Origin: Pinus tabuliformis
Taxonomy: Eukaryota; Streptophyta; Pinopsida; Pinales; Pinaceae
DNA length: 64,000 nucleotides
Direction of reading: 5' to 3'
Assembly: GCA_031772625.1 (NCBI GenBank)
Contig: CM062818.1
Location: 209,484,742 to 209,548,741, forward strand
Under the pieces are notes generated by a model. That model had not been told where the DNA came from, did not search any database, and saw only the letters and a list, made by a program, of their open reading frames with translations. The stretch's first letter is position 1, and the number at the start of each line of letters is the position of its first letter. The position numbers and the translations under genes are program-made. Shown here piece by piece: positions 10,973 to 22,724 of this stretch.

Positions 10973-12715
10973 CTAGCAGACTTGGCATTTTCTTACGTGA
11001 TTGTACGAGTCTTTGAACATCGTGGGCCAGTAGTATCCTGCACGTAAGATTTTGTGCGCGGTGGCTTCTCCAGCATAGTGTCCACCTGCTGGTCCATCGT
11101 GGAGTTCCTGCAAAACCTTTTCGGCTTCAGTTTTCTCAAGACATCTAAGAAGCACAGAATCATAATTTCTTTTAAACAGGACATCATTCACGAGTTGGTA
11201 TTGTTTAGCTTTTAATCTCAGGGCTCTCTTCTTGATGTGATCCAGGTGAAATGGAGCATGCCCGTTCTTCAGGAAATAAATGATGTCAGCATATAATGAT
11301 TCTGCGTCGTTTAGGCTTACCTCATACGCGTGTACCTCTTCAGACGATTTTTCGGGGATTTGCGATGCTCCAGCTAACATCTTGCAGAAGCCTTGGCCTC
11401 GAACGATGTGTGCCGGCTTGATCTCCAGGTCGTATTCTTGCAAGGCGGTGATCCAATTCGCTCTCTTTTCGCCCACATCCTTCTGTATCAGGAGATTTCT
11501 TACCGCTGGGAACGGTACTATGACCTTGGTATGGGCCTTTAGCAAGAATGGTCTGAAATATTTAATCGCTTTAAAAATGACATATGCCTGTTTCTCTACG
11601 TCCGAATATTTCAGCTCAGCACCTTGTAAGTTTGAGCTAAAGAATGCGATCAGAGCTTCTACCTTTTCTTGATTCGCTTGAGTCAAGATTGCAGCATAAG
11701 AATTCTCTGAGGCAAACGTGTATAAGACAAAAGGCTCTGAAAAGTTTGGGGTTGCTAGAGATGGAGCGTTGATGATGGCTTGTTTGATTAAGTTAAACGC
11801 TTCGTGCTCGTCTAGACCCCATTTAAAGTTTGAATTCTTTTTTATCATTTTTTGTAAAGGAGAAATAATACGTGAAAAATCTGGGACAAATCTTTTGAAA
11901 AAATTGATCTGTCCTAGGAAAGATTGCATGGTCTTTTTGTTATGGGGCATGGATATCTCGGAAATTTCTTTGATTCTGTCAGGTTCAATGTGAATGCCAG
12001 ATTTGGACACTATGAATCCTAGCAATTTTCCTTCACTCAATGCGAAAAAAGATTTCTTCGGGTTAAGCGAGATCCCATACCTTAAACATCTTTGAAAGAT
12101 TTGCTTCAAATCTTTGAGGTGGTCGTTTCGGTTCTTGGAGTACACAGTTATATCATCCAGGTAAATCACTACCGATTTGTTGACTAAACCTTTAAACGCG
12201 ATGTCCATGGCCCTTTGAAAAGTAGCGCCGGCGTTGATCAGACCGAACGACATTTTCCGATACGCGTAGGTACCCCACTTAGTTCGGAAGGTGGTTTTTA
12301 ACTGATCATCTGGGTGTACCAACACTTGGTTATATCCTAAAAATCCGTCCAGGAAAGACATTAACTCTGAGCCTGCGACTACCTGTAATATTTGCTCCAT
12401 AGGTGGGAGGGGAAAATTGTCTTTCTGACAGGCTTTGTTGAGGTTCCGGAAGTCGATGCAGATTCTAATATCTCCGTTTTTCTTCCTAACGGGTACCATA
12501 TTGGATACCCATTTGGAATGTCTGCCCGGGAAGATTATTTTGGCTCTCAACAATTTATTCAGCTCAGTTTTTATCTGACTTTCCAAGTTGGGGTGGATTT
12601 TTCTAAGCTTCTGCTGGACAGGTTTCTCATTGTCAATCATGGGGATAGTGTGTTGAATGATAGAAGTGTTGTAAGTCTTCAGCTCATCGTAATTCCAGGC
12701 GAAGACGTTTTTGTA
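10973..12715 (-). pseudogene. gypsy-1 reverse transcriptase, RT-linked RNase H and integrase zinc domain
   Basis: In frame with its neighbours between TAG codons at 12716 and 10973; the first ATG is at 12640. RT motifs are complete, including DFRNLNKAC, SFGLINAGATFQ and the catalytic YLDD (near 12146-12166). The RNase H that follows is degenerate: the first catalytic Asp is replaced (LYTFASENSYAA), a change typical of Tat elements that carry another RNase H. At the end come the His/Cys residues of the integrase HHCC zinc domain (GGHYAGEATAHKIL ... CQVC). Family knowledge predicts one polyprotein cut by the upstream protease. Confidence 0.9.
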
Positions 12716-13825
12716 CTATCGTAGAAGATGGATATATGCTGATTTTTCTTCAGGAGCCAGGCCTTGGCCTATATTAACGTTTTGCGGCTTCTCATCGGTT
12801 CCTAGGTTCACTGATTCGTAGTTCAGAGTCGAACTGTAAAGTTTGGCATTAGCTGACCTTTTGAACCGACTTTTCAAGTCGTATAAGTCTTCTAGTTTGA
12901 CCACCGATTTGGGTATGGCATTATCAGTGTTATTTTGTTGTATCTGGTGATCATGACAGTCTTCGTCGATTATCTGGTTTGAGTAGGATCCTTCGGAGGT
13001 GAGGAAACTTACGATGTCTAGGTCGTCGTTGAATACTCTCCAGTTAGTGATGTTGTCAGGGATAGATGGTTTAAAAATCAATTCTATCGAAAACCTATCT
13101 GGACTAAAGTCTTCGGAGGGAATGAGTCTGGAGGCTACGTTAGCTAACAGGTCTGCGCTTGCATTGTGAAGTCTCGGGATTGACGAAATATTGAACGCTG
13201 TAAAATGTGCAGTGAGATCTTGTACTAAAGATTGATAGTGCTTTAAATGACTAGACAGGCAGTGTATGGTGTTACGTACCTGTTTGACGACGATATCGAA
13301 ATCTCCAAAGACTTGAAGATATTTGACGTTGCAGTCGATTTCTTTGTATAGGCCTTGCACTAAGGCTTCGTATTCCGCTGTGTTGTTCGTGCAATCGAAC
13401 TCCAGTCTGCATGTGAGCATGGTCTTATTTCCGCCAGGGCTAATCAAAACGCATCCTGCTCCCGCTCCCTCGTTGGATTTAGAGCCATCAAAATATAATT
13501 TCCAAAATAAAGAAGTATTTACAGGGTTATCTAAGAAACTAACACATTTTGAATCATCAGTCTGGGAAAAGTTTTCTACTTGGGACAAAACTGAATTTTC
13601 TAAATATGGTGATATGTGAGCATTGAAATTTCCGAGGAAAGAGTCTACCGAGTAGTTGCCTATGATGCTGCTGTTGTATGCTATGGCTTCATTCTCTCCT
13701 TCCAAATCCGTCACTATGTATTTTTGGTGCAATTCTCGTTCAACCTTTATTTGATTTGGTTTCCTGTTGAAGGGTAACCACATGTGCGACCAGTCGGTCG
13801 AAAAGTATCCGTGGAGTTTCTCGGA
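12716..13825 (-). pseudogene. gypsy-1 additional plant-type RNase H domain
   Basis: Lies between protease and RT in the same frame; the first ATG is at 13783 but the natural chain enters through the TAG at 13826. Residues encoded at about 13500-13120 form an archaeal/plant-like RNase H with all four acidic positions visible: LYFDGSK, NNTAEYEAL, FGDFDIV and NASADLLANV. It should remove the RNA strand during reverse transcription. In the angiosperm Tat elements I know best, this second RNase H lies after the RT-linked one, so the upstream position here is notable. Ends at TAG 12716, just before the conserved YKNVFAW segment. Confidence 0.82.
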
Positions 13826-16021
13826 CTAGTCCCTGCTAAGAATCAGGCCATAAAATTCAGGGATGTCAGCCACTAGGATGTCAATAACTTGGCATACCAT
13901 GGGGTTAGACGACAGTCTTATGGTCACTTGATTCAGTTCGCCTATCACTTTGACTTGTGATCGATCAAGTTGGACTATGCACACTGTGGATTTTTGCGGT
14001 TGAACGTTGAGTTTGGCACATATTGACTTGGGTAGAATATTGGTTGAAGCACCAGAATCAACCAAGCAGTTGTGCACGTTTCTGTTAAAGATTTCATAAG
14101 TGAGGAGGAAAGGAGGAGTATGAGATCTAGATCTCCCTCCAATCAAAGCGATGTCATTTGGATCGATTTTATTGATCGTGTTGATTGGAGGTCTTCCTAT
14201 ATTATGGGAAGCTACGGCTATAGGTAAAGGCGTAGTAGGTACGGTGTGTAACTCTTTCATCATGATTTTCTGTTGGTGTTTCAATTTGCTCAACTCGTAC
14301 AGGGTGATATTAGCCCTAGTCTTTTTCATGTCATCGATGATGTTATACTCCATTTCATCCGACACTATTAGTGTCTTTGATGGAGGTGTTTGCTCTGATT
14401 GGACTGGGCTAAAAGAGGTCGCTTTAGCAGTTGTTTTCTTTGGTGCGACCCTTTCTTTTGCTGCAGGGCTTGCGCCCTTCTGTTTTGGGATATTCTGGGG
14501 AGGATCAAGCTGATTTCTACTTCGTGTGCTGACCAGAAGTGCTTCTTGATCTTCCTCTTGTGGGAGGATGAAATCCCACATTCCTTGCAGTTCCACCACT
14601 TCTTCATCGTCAGTCTGCGTTTCGATGGTGCTCTCTTCTTCTTCTTCGTCAGATTCCACGTTTGAGACCACATTGGGTGGCTTCGTCTCCATAGGAGGAT
14701 TTCTCTTAAAACTCCTAAAAGGCTTTCTTGGGGACGATTCTGCTACTTGTTTCCTTATGTCAATCATCTCATTGGACATGCCCTTTAATACCTTTTGTAA
14801 TCCTTCCATGTCGAAAGGATCTTTCGTTTGCTTCTTCTTGGTGTCTTCTTTGAAAGATATTTTCTTAGATTTACGCTCTTCGATTGTAGTTCTCTTTTCT
14901 AGGGCTACTATGCGTCTTTCAACTGCCAACGCCTCAGCCAAATTTTCGACTAAGGTTGTCTTGCTCGCCCTATCTACGAAGATGGCCAAGTTTGAAGGTA
15001 AGGCCGTGATGTACCATTCGCATCTTACTTCCTCGCTGGGTTGAGAAGCAGCGGGGATTTTGTTGAGGATCTTGTTGAACCGTAAGTTAAAATCTTTAAT
15101 GGGTTCTCTAGCCTCAACTTTGAGATTGGATAAATCGTTGATCAGTGTCGCTGTCGATCTATCATCGCCGAATTTGGTGAGAAATTGATTTTGAAAAATG
15201 TCCCAGCTGGTGATAGATCCGGAGGGTAGCGAAAAGTACCATGGCCCAACTGTCCCTTGCATTGTATAGGGGAAAAGTCGGACCACGGCATCTTCGTTGG
15301 TAACTCCGTTGAGATTAACAGAAAGCATGAAATTATTGATATGTTCTTCAGCTAGCATTCCTGTTTCTGGATTGAATTTCGGCAGCCATTTCTCAGGATG
15401 GGCAGGTATTGGACTTAGGGGTGGAGGCATTAAAACCGCCCCAGGATTGTTCCATGGAGATTGGGCCATCGCTGAGTGACTAGTTAACAAAAGTGCAGAA
15501 GATGATCTTTGATGTTGAGAAGATGGAGATGTTACGATCTTCGACGATTGCGGAGGAAGGGTTGTGGGAGATGGATGAGTGTTTTGAGGTGACGACGTGG
15601 GTGGTAGACTTCGCGGAGAGGGAGTTGAAATGGACGAAGTGGATGAAAGAGTCTCTCTGTCAGACTCTGGAAGTGCTTTCCTTGCTCTTTTCCTAGTAGG
15701 GAGAGGGGTTTCAGTTGGCTGGATGCCAAACTTTTCACTCTTCAATCGGGTCAGGGGATGAGTAGGGTTGTACTGCGAAGTCAAGCTGCCTTTAGATTTA
15801 TCAGACTTCTGGGTGAAAATAGAGAATCCCTGGAGTTTACGGATCAAATTTTGAACTTCAGGGGGATCGATAATAGGACGGTCTGATGTATCGGGGTGTA
15901 TAGCAGTGGTGGATGTCCGAGCGACTTCTAGTTCCGAGTATAGTCGTACTGGAGAAGTCGGGGAAGTTGGTGAGGGTGATTTGCTCTCAGAATGGTATTT
16001 GGATTTTGAATTATGCGCCAT
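13826..16021 (-). pseudogene. gypsy-1 gag-protease
   Basis: 731 codons starting at the ATG at 16021, 34 bp inside the LTR. The N-terminal 190 residues are Ser/Thr/Pro-rich. A retrotransposon gag (capsid) domain occupies about residues 215-390 (WYFSLP, FLTKFGDD, FNLRFNKI). A basic and acidic linker follows, with no CCHC knuckle that I can find. An aspartic protease sits near the end, with its DSGAS active site at about 14050-14066. The TAG at 13826 falls where related proteins have Trp in an RDW motif, so this is probably a nonsense mutation and not the natural end of gag-protease. Confidence 0.88.
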
Positions 16022-16032
16022 TCATAGCTCGT

Positions 16033-16050
16033 GCCCTCCTTCTAGCGCCA
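16033..16050 (-). promoter_or_regulatory. gypsy-1 primer binding site (candidate)
   Basis: On the minus strand, tggcgctagaaggagg begins four bases inside the LTR. The TGG start fits pairing with a tRNA CCA end. It is not the initiator-Met sequence used by the other elements here; the exact tRNA was not identified. Confidence 0.65.
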
Positions 16051-16054
16051 GAAA

Positions 16055-18133
16055 TGTTGAGGGCCCCGAAGTCGGGTCGACAACAAGGGGGATACCCACC
16101 CGGTCCGGAACCTGGTTGGCGGCTCCTTGCCCGTTTGGAGTAGCGGGTCCGACTGGGGGTAATGGGACCAGTTTCCCAATGTGAAGGGTGTGAGTGTGTG
16201 TGTAGAGTTTGATGATATTAATCTAAAAGGTTTCTTTGAACTAGTCTTAATTCTAACAGCTAAACTACTTCTATACTAATGTGATCTAATGAAGAGAAAC
16301 AATACATCTAATCTACGCTAACTCGGGGTGTTCTCTTTTGTTATGCGATCTAGAAAGATTTCTAACAACAGCTGGTAATAAAGATCATTCAACTGTTATC
16401 AGAATATAAATCGATAAAGATAAACCATTCTGCATAAGAAGTTAGGCAGAGTAGTTGTGAACAGCATATCGCATAATCATTTTTCTATATGTCAAGCATA
16501 AATAAATGACTCCACCGTACAAAAGTGCCAAATGGTAATACAGACATTCATACAGTAACATATAAAGAACTCAGCTGTATATCACTTCAGGGATACTAGC
16601 AGAATTTAGTCAAGAGATAAAAGTACCATTTATGACTGATTTCACTAATAAACTTCAAGCAATAATGATTTACTTCTACTTGTTCTAATATCTGCTAAGA
16701 GTACAGAAGTGCAACATCAGTAACAGACATTAAAATGCAAACATAAATAAATCTCGATCCATCCATTCATCAAAAACCTCCTCTGAGGGTGCAGAAGTGC
16801 ATGTTCTGAGGACAAGTTTTTTGACAGATTTCCGGACCCTTCTCCAAATGCCATGAGAAGGGTTAAATAATACTAGCTAATTGATCTTAATTACACGAAT
16901 TTAGGGAATCGGCTTCAAATGACCGCCCTTTACTAAAAGCAAATTTATTTCTAAAACTTTAAATCTAATTTCTGACCGTTTCTGTATATTCTCTTTAGTG
17001 CTGTCAACTGTGCAACGCTTTCCTGGGAAGAGTCGGCTGGCTGCCTTCTTCTTTTGCTCGGGAGATAAAAGTGGAAATAACAAGAGCTGGCACCTCCTTC
17101 TGACAGACCAGAAGATATTTTCGAAAACCTTTCTCTAGCTGGGTGTATTCGCCGCGTGTATACTTAGCACAACCCAGGTTCTTCTCGAACTGATTTTGCT
17201 GTTGCTGTTTCGGTTTCCGGTCGTGCGAATGACTGAGTGGGTTAGGAGTCGTGCTGTATGGACATCCCCCTGTTTCGAGAATTGTTTCCGTTCTTTGTTC
17301 CAGGTTTTTCTGGAACGTCTTCCTTCCTATGCGCTTCTTTCTCTGCTTTACCAAGTCTGAGCTTCAGGATCTTTTGTGAACACGCTGCTTTTGTGCGCCT
17401 CTAACTCTGAGTCTTGGATAGTCTAATTTCATCAGTGCCAGTTGTCTGATAGTCTGGAATCCGCGGTCCTGCTGCATGCGGCATTCGTTTGCGGAGGCAT
17501 CTTCTCTCTGCTATTTGATTGGCACTTTCCCCTTTCTCTCAGATGTTTCCTACATATAGATTTATATCAGTTGCGTGTCTTGCAGTCTACGCAAAGAAGA
17601 AGGGAAATGAAAAGATTGACATAAAAGCATTAAACTCTAATGAATGCATAATCCTGACATGCATCATGACTTGACTCTTCGATAAATGCGATGCAATCAT
17701 TCCTTGATACTCAAGCATGCGGTCATTAATTTCCTTTAAGGCGCACGCTTGGTCTTGGGTTTATCGTGTGATGAGTCTTTTCAGATCGCAGATCGCAGAT
17801 CGTAGATTTGATCCAATGGTTCATGGTGCCATAGCGTGACGTTTGCGATGTGCGATGTCGTATATCGGCGATCAGCGCTTCTTGGAGGTCCTCCTTTTAG
17901 AGAACGTTTGAGATGCATGCGACGCGATGAACTTCGCGTCGCTCTTTCGCAGTTTTACTTTTCGCGCTTTAAGTAATGCTTCAACCTTTCTTTGCGATGC
18001 GATTTAAGCCTTAGGGAGGAAAATACAAAAATTTAACAAAATATTTTTTGGGATTTTTTGTTCAGGGTCCCCCCTTTGCTCGACGTTATTGCTAATATCA
18101 AGCAAAGAGGGGGAGTTGTTGGTGACCACAACA
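16055..18133 (-). repeat. gypsy-1 LTR, right copy (5' LTR on minus strand)
   Basis: 2079 bp, same ends as the left copy. The 14-bp length difference is an extra agatcgc-type repeat near 17787-17802. Most other differences are transitions. The hairpin arms described for the left LTR recur at about 18069-18115. Confidence 0.95.
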
Positions 18134-21064
18134 AGTTGCAAGGTGGAAGGGTTAGAACACTTTCGGGTGTTCTGCATATTCCTGCATTGGCCAAAAATCT
18201 GATTTCTGTAAGCAAGTTGGATGATGCAGGTGTAAAAACAGTGTTCGAGAAGAATACCTGCAAGATGGTTTGTGGAGCACTAGTATTGATGCGGGGAGTT
18301 CGGACTGGAACTCTGTACAAGCTGCAAGGTAGCACTGTTGTTAATGGGTGCAATATTTCTGTTGTCCCTGAAAGTGGAGCTGAAAGTGTAGTGGTCTCTA
18401 GAGAGAAGACCATGCTATGGCATCAAAGGCTTGGACATATTGGAGAGAAGGGCCTTCGAATACTTCATGGTAAAGGTATGGTAGAAGGTATGAGTAATAG
18501 CTCTTTAGATTTTGATTTCTGTGAAAATTGTGTATATGGGAAGCAGAATCGGGTGAGTTTCCCCTCTGGTGCTAAGAGGGCGAAACATATATTAGAGCTT
18601 GTGCACAGTGATGTGTTTGGACCTGTGAAGGTTTCATCACTGGGTAATTCTGTGTACTATGTATCATTTATAGATGACTTCTCAAGGAATACATGGATAT
18701 ATTTCCTTAAGAAGAAATTTGAAGTCTTTGACAGGTTTAAAGAATTTAAGGCTCTGGTGGAAAATCAGACAGAGAAGAAGATAAAGGTGCTGAGGACAGA
18801 TAATGGTGGAGAGTTTTGTAGCAAGGAATTTGAAGAATTCTGTAAGAAGTGTGGTATAGCACGGCAGAAGACTACTCCATATACACCTCAGCAAAATGGA
18901 GTCGCAGAAAGAATGAACAAGACGTTGATGGAAAGGGCAAGAAGAATGCTCAGTGGTGCCGGGTTAGGACAAGAATTCTGGGCAGAGGTGGTGGATACTG
19001 CATGTTACTTAGTCAATAGGTCACCTTCATCAGCGTTGGAGGATAAGACTCCACAAGAAGTATGGACTAGTAAGAAACCCTCTCTTTCACATCTGAGGGT
19101 ATTTGGATGTGATGCATATGTGCATGTTCCAAAGGAGAAACGAACCAAGTTGGATAGTAAATCTGAAAATGCATCTTTATTGGGTATAAGGATGGTTTAA
19201 AGGGTTATAAGATTTGGAACCCAGTCACACAGAAGGTTGTGTACAACCGAGATGTGGTGTTCAGAGAGGTAAAAGATGTTATTAAACATGAATTCCAACC
19301 AAAGGAACTTGAGAAGATAGGGTTTGAGCTAAAGGAGGAAGAATCGGACTCTGCAGCAGAGGAGGAATCAGAAGATGAAGAGCCACAAACTCCGGCTCTG
19401 AGAAGATCAATTCAAGAAAGAAGGCAGCCAAAAGGTATAGCCCATCTGCTTTCTGTTCAAATTTTGCTTTTTCTATTACTGATGATGATCCCAGAACTGT
19501 GAAGGAAGCAGTAGATTCAGAGGATGGAAAACTCTGGAAAGAGGCCATGGTTTATGAAATGGCATCTTTGCACAAAAATGAGGCTTGGGATCTAGTGGAG
19601 TTGCCAGCTGGAAGGAAACCCATTGCCAACAAATGGGTGTTTAAAAAGAAGACAAATGTGGAAGGGAAGGTGGAGAAATACAAAGCTCGGTTGGTAGCAA
19701 AAGGTTATTCCCAGGTGCCGGGAATTTATTTTGGTGATATTTTTTCTCCTATTGCTTAGGTAACTTCTATTAGGTTACTTTTATCTGTTGCTGCTGCTTT
19801 TGACTTTGAGGTAGAATAGATGGATGTGAAGACAACATTTCTTCACGGGGATTTGGAAGAGGAAATCTACATGAAGCAACCTGAAGGCTTTGCGGTGAAG
19901 GGTAAGAAAGAACTGGTATGCAAGTTAAAGAAGTCTCTGTATGGGTTAAAATAGTCACCAAGGATGTGGTATCAGAAATTTGATACATTTATACGGGGAC
20001 TTGGCTTCACCAGAAGTAAAGCAGATCACTGTGTGTATTTTAAATTAATTGGTGACCGCGTTATTTATCTGGTCTTGTATGTGGATGATATGTTGCTGGT
20101 TGGAAATGACAAAGAAATTATCCAGGATTTGAAGACCCAATTGTCCTTCGAATTAGACATGAAAGATCTTGGTGCTGCAAACTATATTTTGGGCATGGAA
20201 ATTAAAAGAGATTGGGCAAAGAGGAAGCTCTGGTTAAACCAGAGGAAGTATGTCAAGACAATACTGCAGAGGTTTAATATGCAGGATAGTAAACCGGTGA
20301 AGGTTCCTATTCCTGTAGGTGTGAGGTTGTCTGCTGAACAGTGTCCCAAGACACAAGAAGAGGAAGAGGACATGTCTCGTGTTCCATATGCGAGTGCAGT
20401 CGGTAGCCTGATGTATGCAATGGTCTGTACTAGACCAGACATTGCACATGCAGTGGGAGTATTGAGCAGGTTTATGTCAAAACCAGGGAAGGAGCACTGG
20501 ACAACAGTGAAGTGGGTTTTCAGGTATTTGCGTGGCACTAGTGATTATGGTTTGTGCTACCAAGGAAGACCAGGATTGGATAGAGTGTTGGATATTCATG
20601 GCTTTGTTGATGTAGACTAGGCTGGAGATCTGGATCAGAGAAGATCTACAAGTGGGTATGTGTTTAACCTATTTGGAGGTGCAGTCAGTTGGATGAGTAA
20701 GAAACAATCTGTAGTGGCACTATCAACTACAGAGGCAGAATACATGGAAGCCACTCATGCAAGCAAGGAAGCAGTTTGGTTGCACAGATTGTGTTCAAGT
20801 ATGGGGTTAGTACATGGAGCTATAAGAATAGACTGTGACAGCCAAAGAGCAATTTTCTTGGCAAAGAACTCTGCTTATCATTCAAAGACAAAGCACATTG
20901 ATGTTCAGTATCACTTTGTGAGGGATATGATAGAAGACAAAAAGGTGTTGCTGGTAAAGGTGGACACTTTAAAGAATACTGCAGATGCATTGAAAAAATC
21001 TGTGAGCTCTGAGAAGTCCTCTTGGTGTAGAGAAACAATGGGCATTTCAGGGTTGGAAAAATGA
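18134..21064 (+). pseudogene. copia-1 protease end, integrase, reverse transcriptase and RNase H, broken
   Basis: Resumes the copia-1 frame after the second agttg. The GAG-pre-integrase HHCC segment is near 18417-18545. The integrase core has its DDE residues in LVHSDV, RTDNGGEF and NGVAERM. A one-base loss near 19180 and another frame change near 19430 follow; then one frame runs to the natural TGA at 21062 with TAG stops at 19757, 19817, 19952 and 20618. RT (YVDD near 20078) and RNase H ([16 protein letters not shown]) are otherwise well conserved. The stops at 19817 and 19952 fall where relatives have Gln, and that at 20618 where they have Trp. Confidence 0.9.
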
Positions 21065-21100
21065 TTAAGCTCTCCTGTGGCCCCCTGTGGAAAGAAAACA

Positions 21101-21113
21101 ACAAGTGGGAGAT
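21101..21113 (+). promoter_or_regulatory. copia-1 polypurine tract
   Basis: acaagtgggagat abuts the 3' LTR, the expected site for plus-strand priming. Confidence 0.75.
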
Positions 21114-21502
21114 TGTTGGGTTGTGTTATATTCTTTCCATGACTAACCTATGTAGTGAACCGGGGGGTTAGAGGGGGTCCCCCTCTACGGGGTTTAGGGC
21201 AGCGCCCCAGGAAATTTTTTTTGGACCCTATATTAGGTTGGGCGAACCTACCTATGGTTTTCAGTCCATGGATTTGGACGCGATGGTTTTCGGTCCATGG
21301 TAGTGGATGCTTCGACATGTATAAATATGTAATGTAACATTGAAAGGAATATAATGAAAAATCAAGCAGGTAGTCCCGGTTTTGGGATCCAGGGGAAAAT
21401 CTCTATGTATATGTGTTTTATGTGTTATGCTCTCGCATTGTTTATTTTTTTGTGATTTAGAGCTCGTATGCAGGTAATTTCTATACGGGGTTAAAACCTA
21501 CA
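21114..21502 (+). repeat. copia-1 3' LTR
   Basis: 389 bp, about 95 bp shorter than the 5' LTR because it carries fewer copies of the G/C-rich hairpin unit. Followed by the target duplication gaaag (21503-21507). Confidence 0.93.
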
Positions 21503-21507
21503 GAAAG

Positions 21508-21885
21508 CAACCTTGGAGACTTAGGCTATGAGTTGACGACGTGACATGAAGATCGTGCAAAGATAGAGAACATAACAGAGAAGGAGTTGCATGTGCTGAA
21601 GCAACAACTCAAGGAAGAACAAGAACTGCATAGAAAAGAGAATGAGTTGCAGTAGGAACATGTACAACAGTGGCTGCAACATGCACTCACAGATGAAACT
21701 ATGCCCATACAAATTAAAGATATATCCGAGCAGATGACATGGAGAAACATGGCGAGTTGTGTTTTTGATCACATACAAGGGAATTCAATAGCATTCATGT
21801 CATTGTGCGCACACATGCGATCCCACCCATTCAACACTCTCACCGAGGCAAAGCAAGAACCAAGTCCAACTGAGCTGAACATGTA
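21508..21885 (+). pseudogene. right part of the copia-1 target, coding-like, unknown
   Basis: A frame from about 21508 to 21885 with one TAG near 21653 gives a Glu/Gln/Lys-rich coiled-coil-like stretch followed by a more globular part ending TELNM. It continues the degenerate sequence left of copia-1 (4930-5251). No family recognised. It may be the gag-like part of an older element whose 3' end carries the promoter-like region near 22373. Confidence 0.3.
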
Positions 21886-22189
21886 GTTTATAGTTGATGC
21901 GCATGACCACTAGTACACACTGGAAGATCAACATGGACATTATGCATCAGTGTGTTGTTGGTTCATCTGCACCCAAGAAGACCATGCGCATGCTAGGATA
22001 CGAGTTGGATGGGGGAGACATACCAATGCATCCAGATGCAACGAAGGCAAGAGTTTTCTTCAACAGATGTCACTATGGAGCACATGCACACTATCACAGA
22101 CAACTAATCTTGGCATCAGCTCACCACCTTCATCATCACAAGCATGTCAAAGAGTTGGTATCACCACAACAGAGTGAGTGTCAGTGATG

Positions 22190-22704
22190 TCTTGCATGGC
22201 ATGCTTAAGCCAGTTTGTCTCACATGAGCACATGTGCATTTTAATGTATCATCTTGTCAAGTGGAAGTTCAAGTGTCGATAGTTGGATGTAACAATCATA
22301 GAGTAGATGAAGAGTCATGAGGGTAGATGAATTGTCACAAAGGGGGATGTCAAGGGTCACCCCACCCTTTGCTATAAATAGAACCTCATAACTCATTGTA
22401 AAGGCTTTTGGTCAGCCGAGCTTCCGATAGGACTATCTTAGAGAGAGCTTGGACAGTATTGTAACGAGCCTTGGCTTCTCTATTGTGCAAAGCTAGTATA
22501 TCTCTTTGAAGGAGCATGTGGTTGTGGCTGTAACATTCCACTGCCGGAACTAGTGGTTGGACATGGATGTATTGTATCACTCAAACTTACACTTATTAAT
22601 ATAATAAGAGCCAGCATGTTTCATGTATATGTTGTATTGTATTTTAGCTATCTGGTTTACTCTGAATGATATATGTATCTGTTTTCTTACGCATGCATGT
22701 ATAT
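22190..22704 (+). promoter_or_regulatory. promoter-like region, possible LTR remnant
   Basis: tataaata at 22373-22380 is followed by roughly 200 bp resembling a transcribed leader and by an aataag signal near 22602. No partner copy is in the window, so a solo or 3' LTR of the older target element is only a guess. Confidence 0.3.
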
Positions 22705-22724
22705 CTATGTATGTATGTATGTAT
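22705..22724. repeat. (ATGT)n microsatellite
   Basis: Four to five tandem tatg/atgt units. Confidence 0.85.

Larger units (their letters stand above)
6871..18133 (-). mobile_element. gypsy-1: Ty3/Gypsy element with extra RNase H, nested in copia-1
   Basis: A complete element of 11.26 kb on the minus strand. LTRs 6871-8935 and 16055-18133 (tgttg...caaca) are flanked by the perfect 5-bp duplication agttg. The internal region encodes, in one frame read leftwards from 16021, gag, protease, a plant-type RNase H, reverse transcriptase with its own RNase H, and integrase. Three TAG codons (13826, 12716, 10973) are the only breaks. The two RNase H regions and the lost Asp in the RT-linked one point to the Tat branch. 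LTR copies differ at about 2% plus one 14-bp indel, so it is much younger than its host copia-1. Confidence 0.93.
5257..21502 (+). mobile_element. copia-1: Copia LTR retrotransposon, interrupted by gypsy-1
   Basis: Terminal direct repeats (5257-5740 and 21114-21502) begin tgttggg and end ctaca, and are flanked by an exact 5-bp duplication gaaag (5252-5256 and 21503-21507). A primer binding site matching initiator tRNA-Met lies two bases inside the left LTR, and a purine tract lies before the right LTR. Order of domains is gag, protease, integrase, reverse transcriptase, RNase H, which is diagnostic of Copia. The element is dead: at least six in-frame stops (five TAG, one TGA), two frame changes and the 11-kb gypsy-1 insertion. 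The two LTRs differ at roughly 6% of aligned positions by eye, older than gypsy-1 as nesting requires. Confidence 0.95.

Noticed and set aside
14151-15044. Plus-strand frames of 88-158 codons over gypsy-1 gag
   Set aside because: Shadows of the minus-strand gag-protease, with Cys/Phe/Ser-rich antisense composition.
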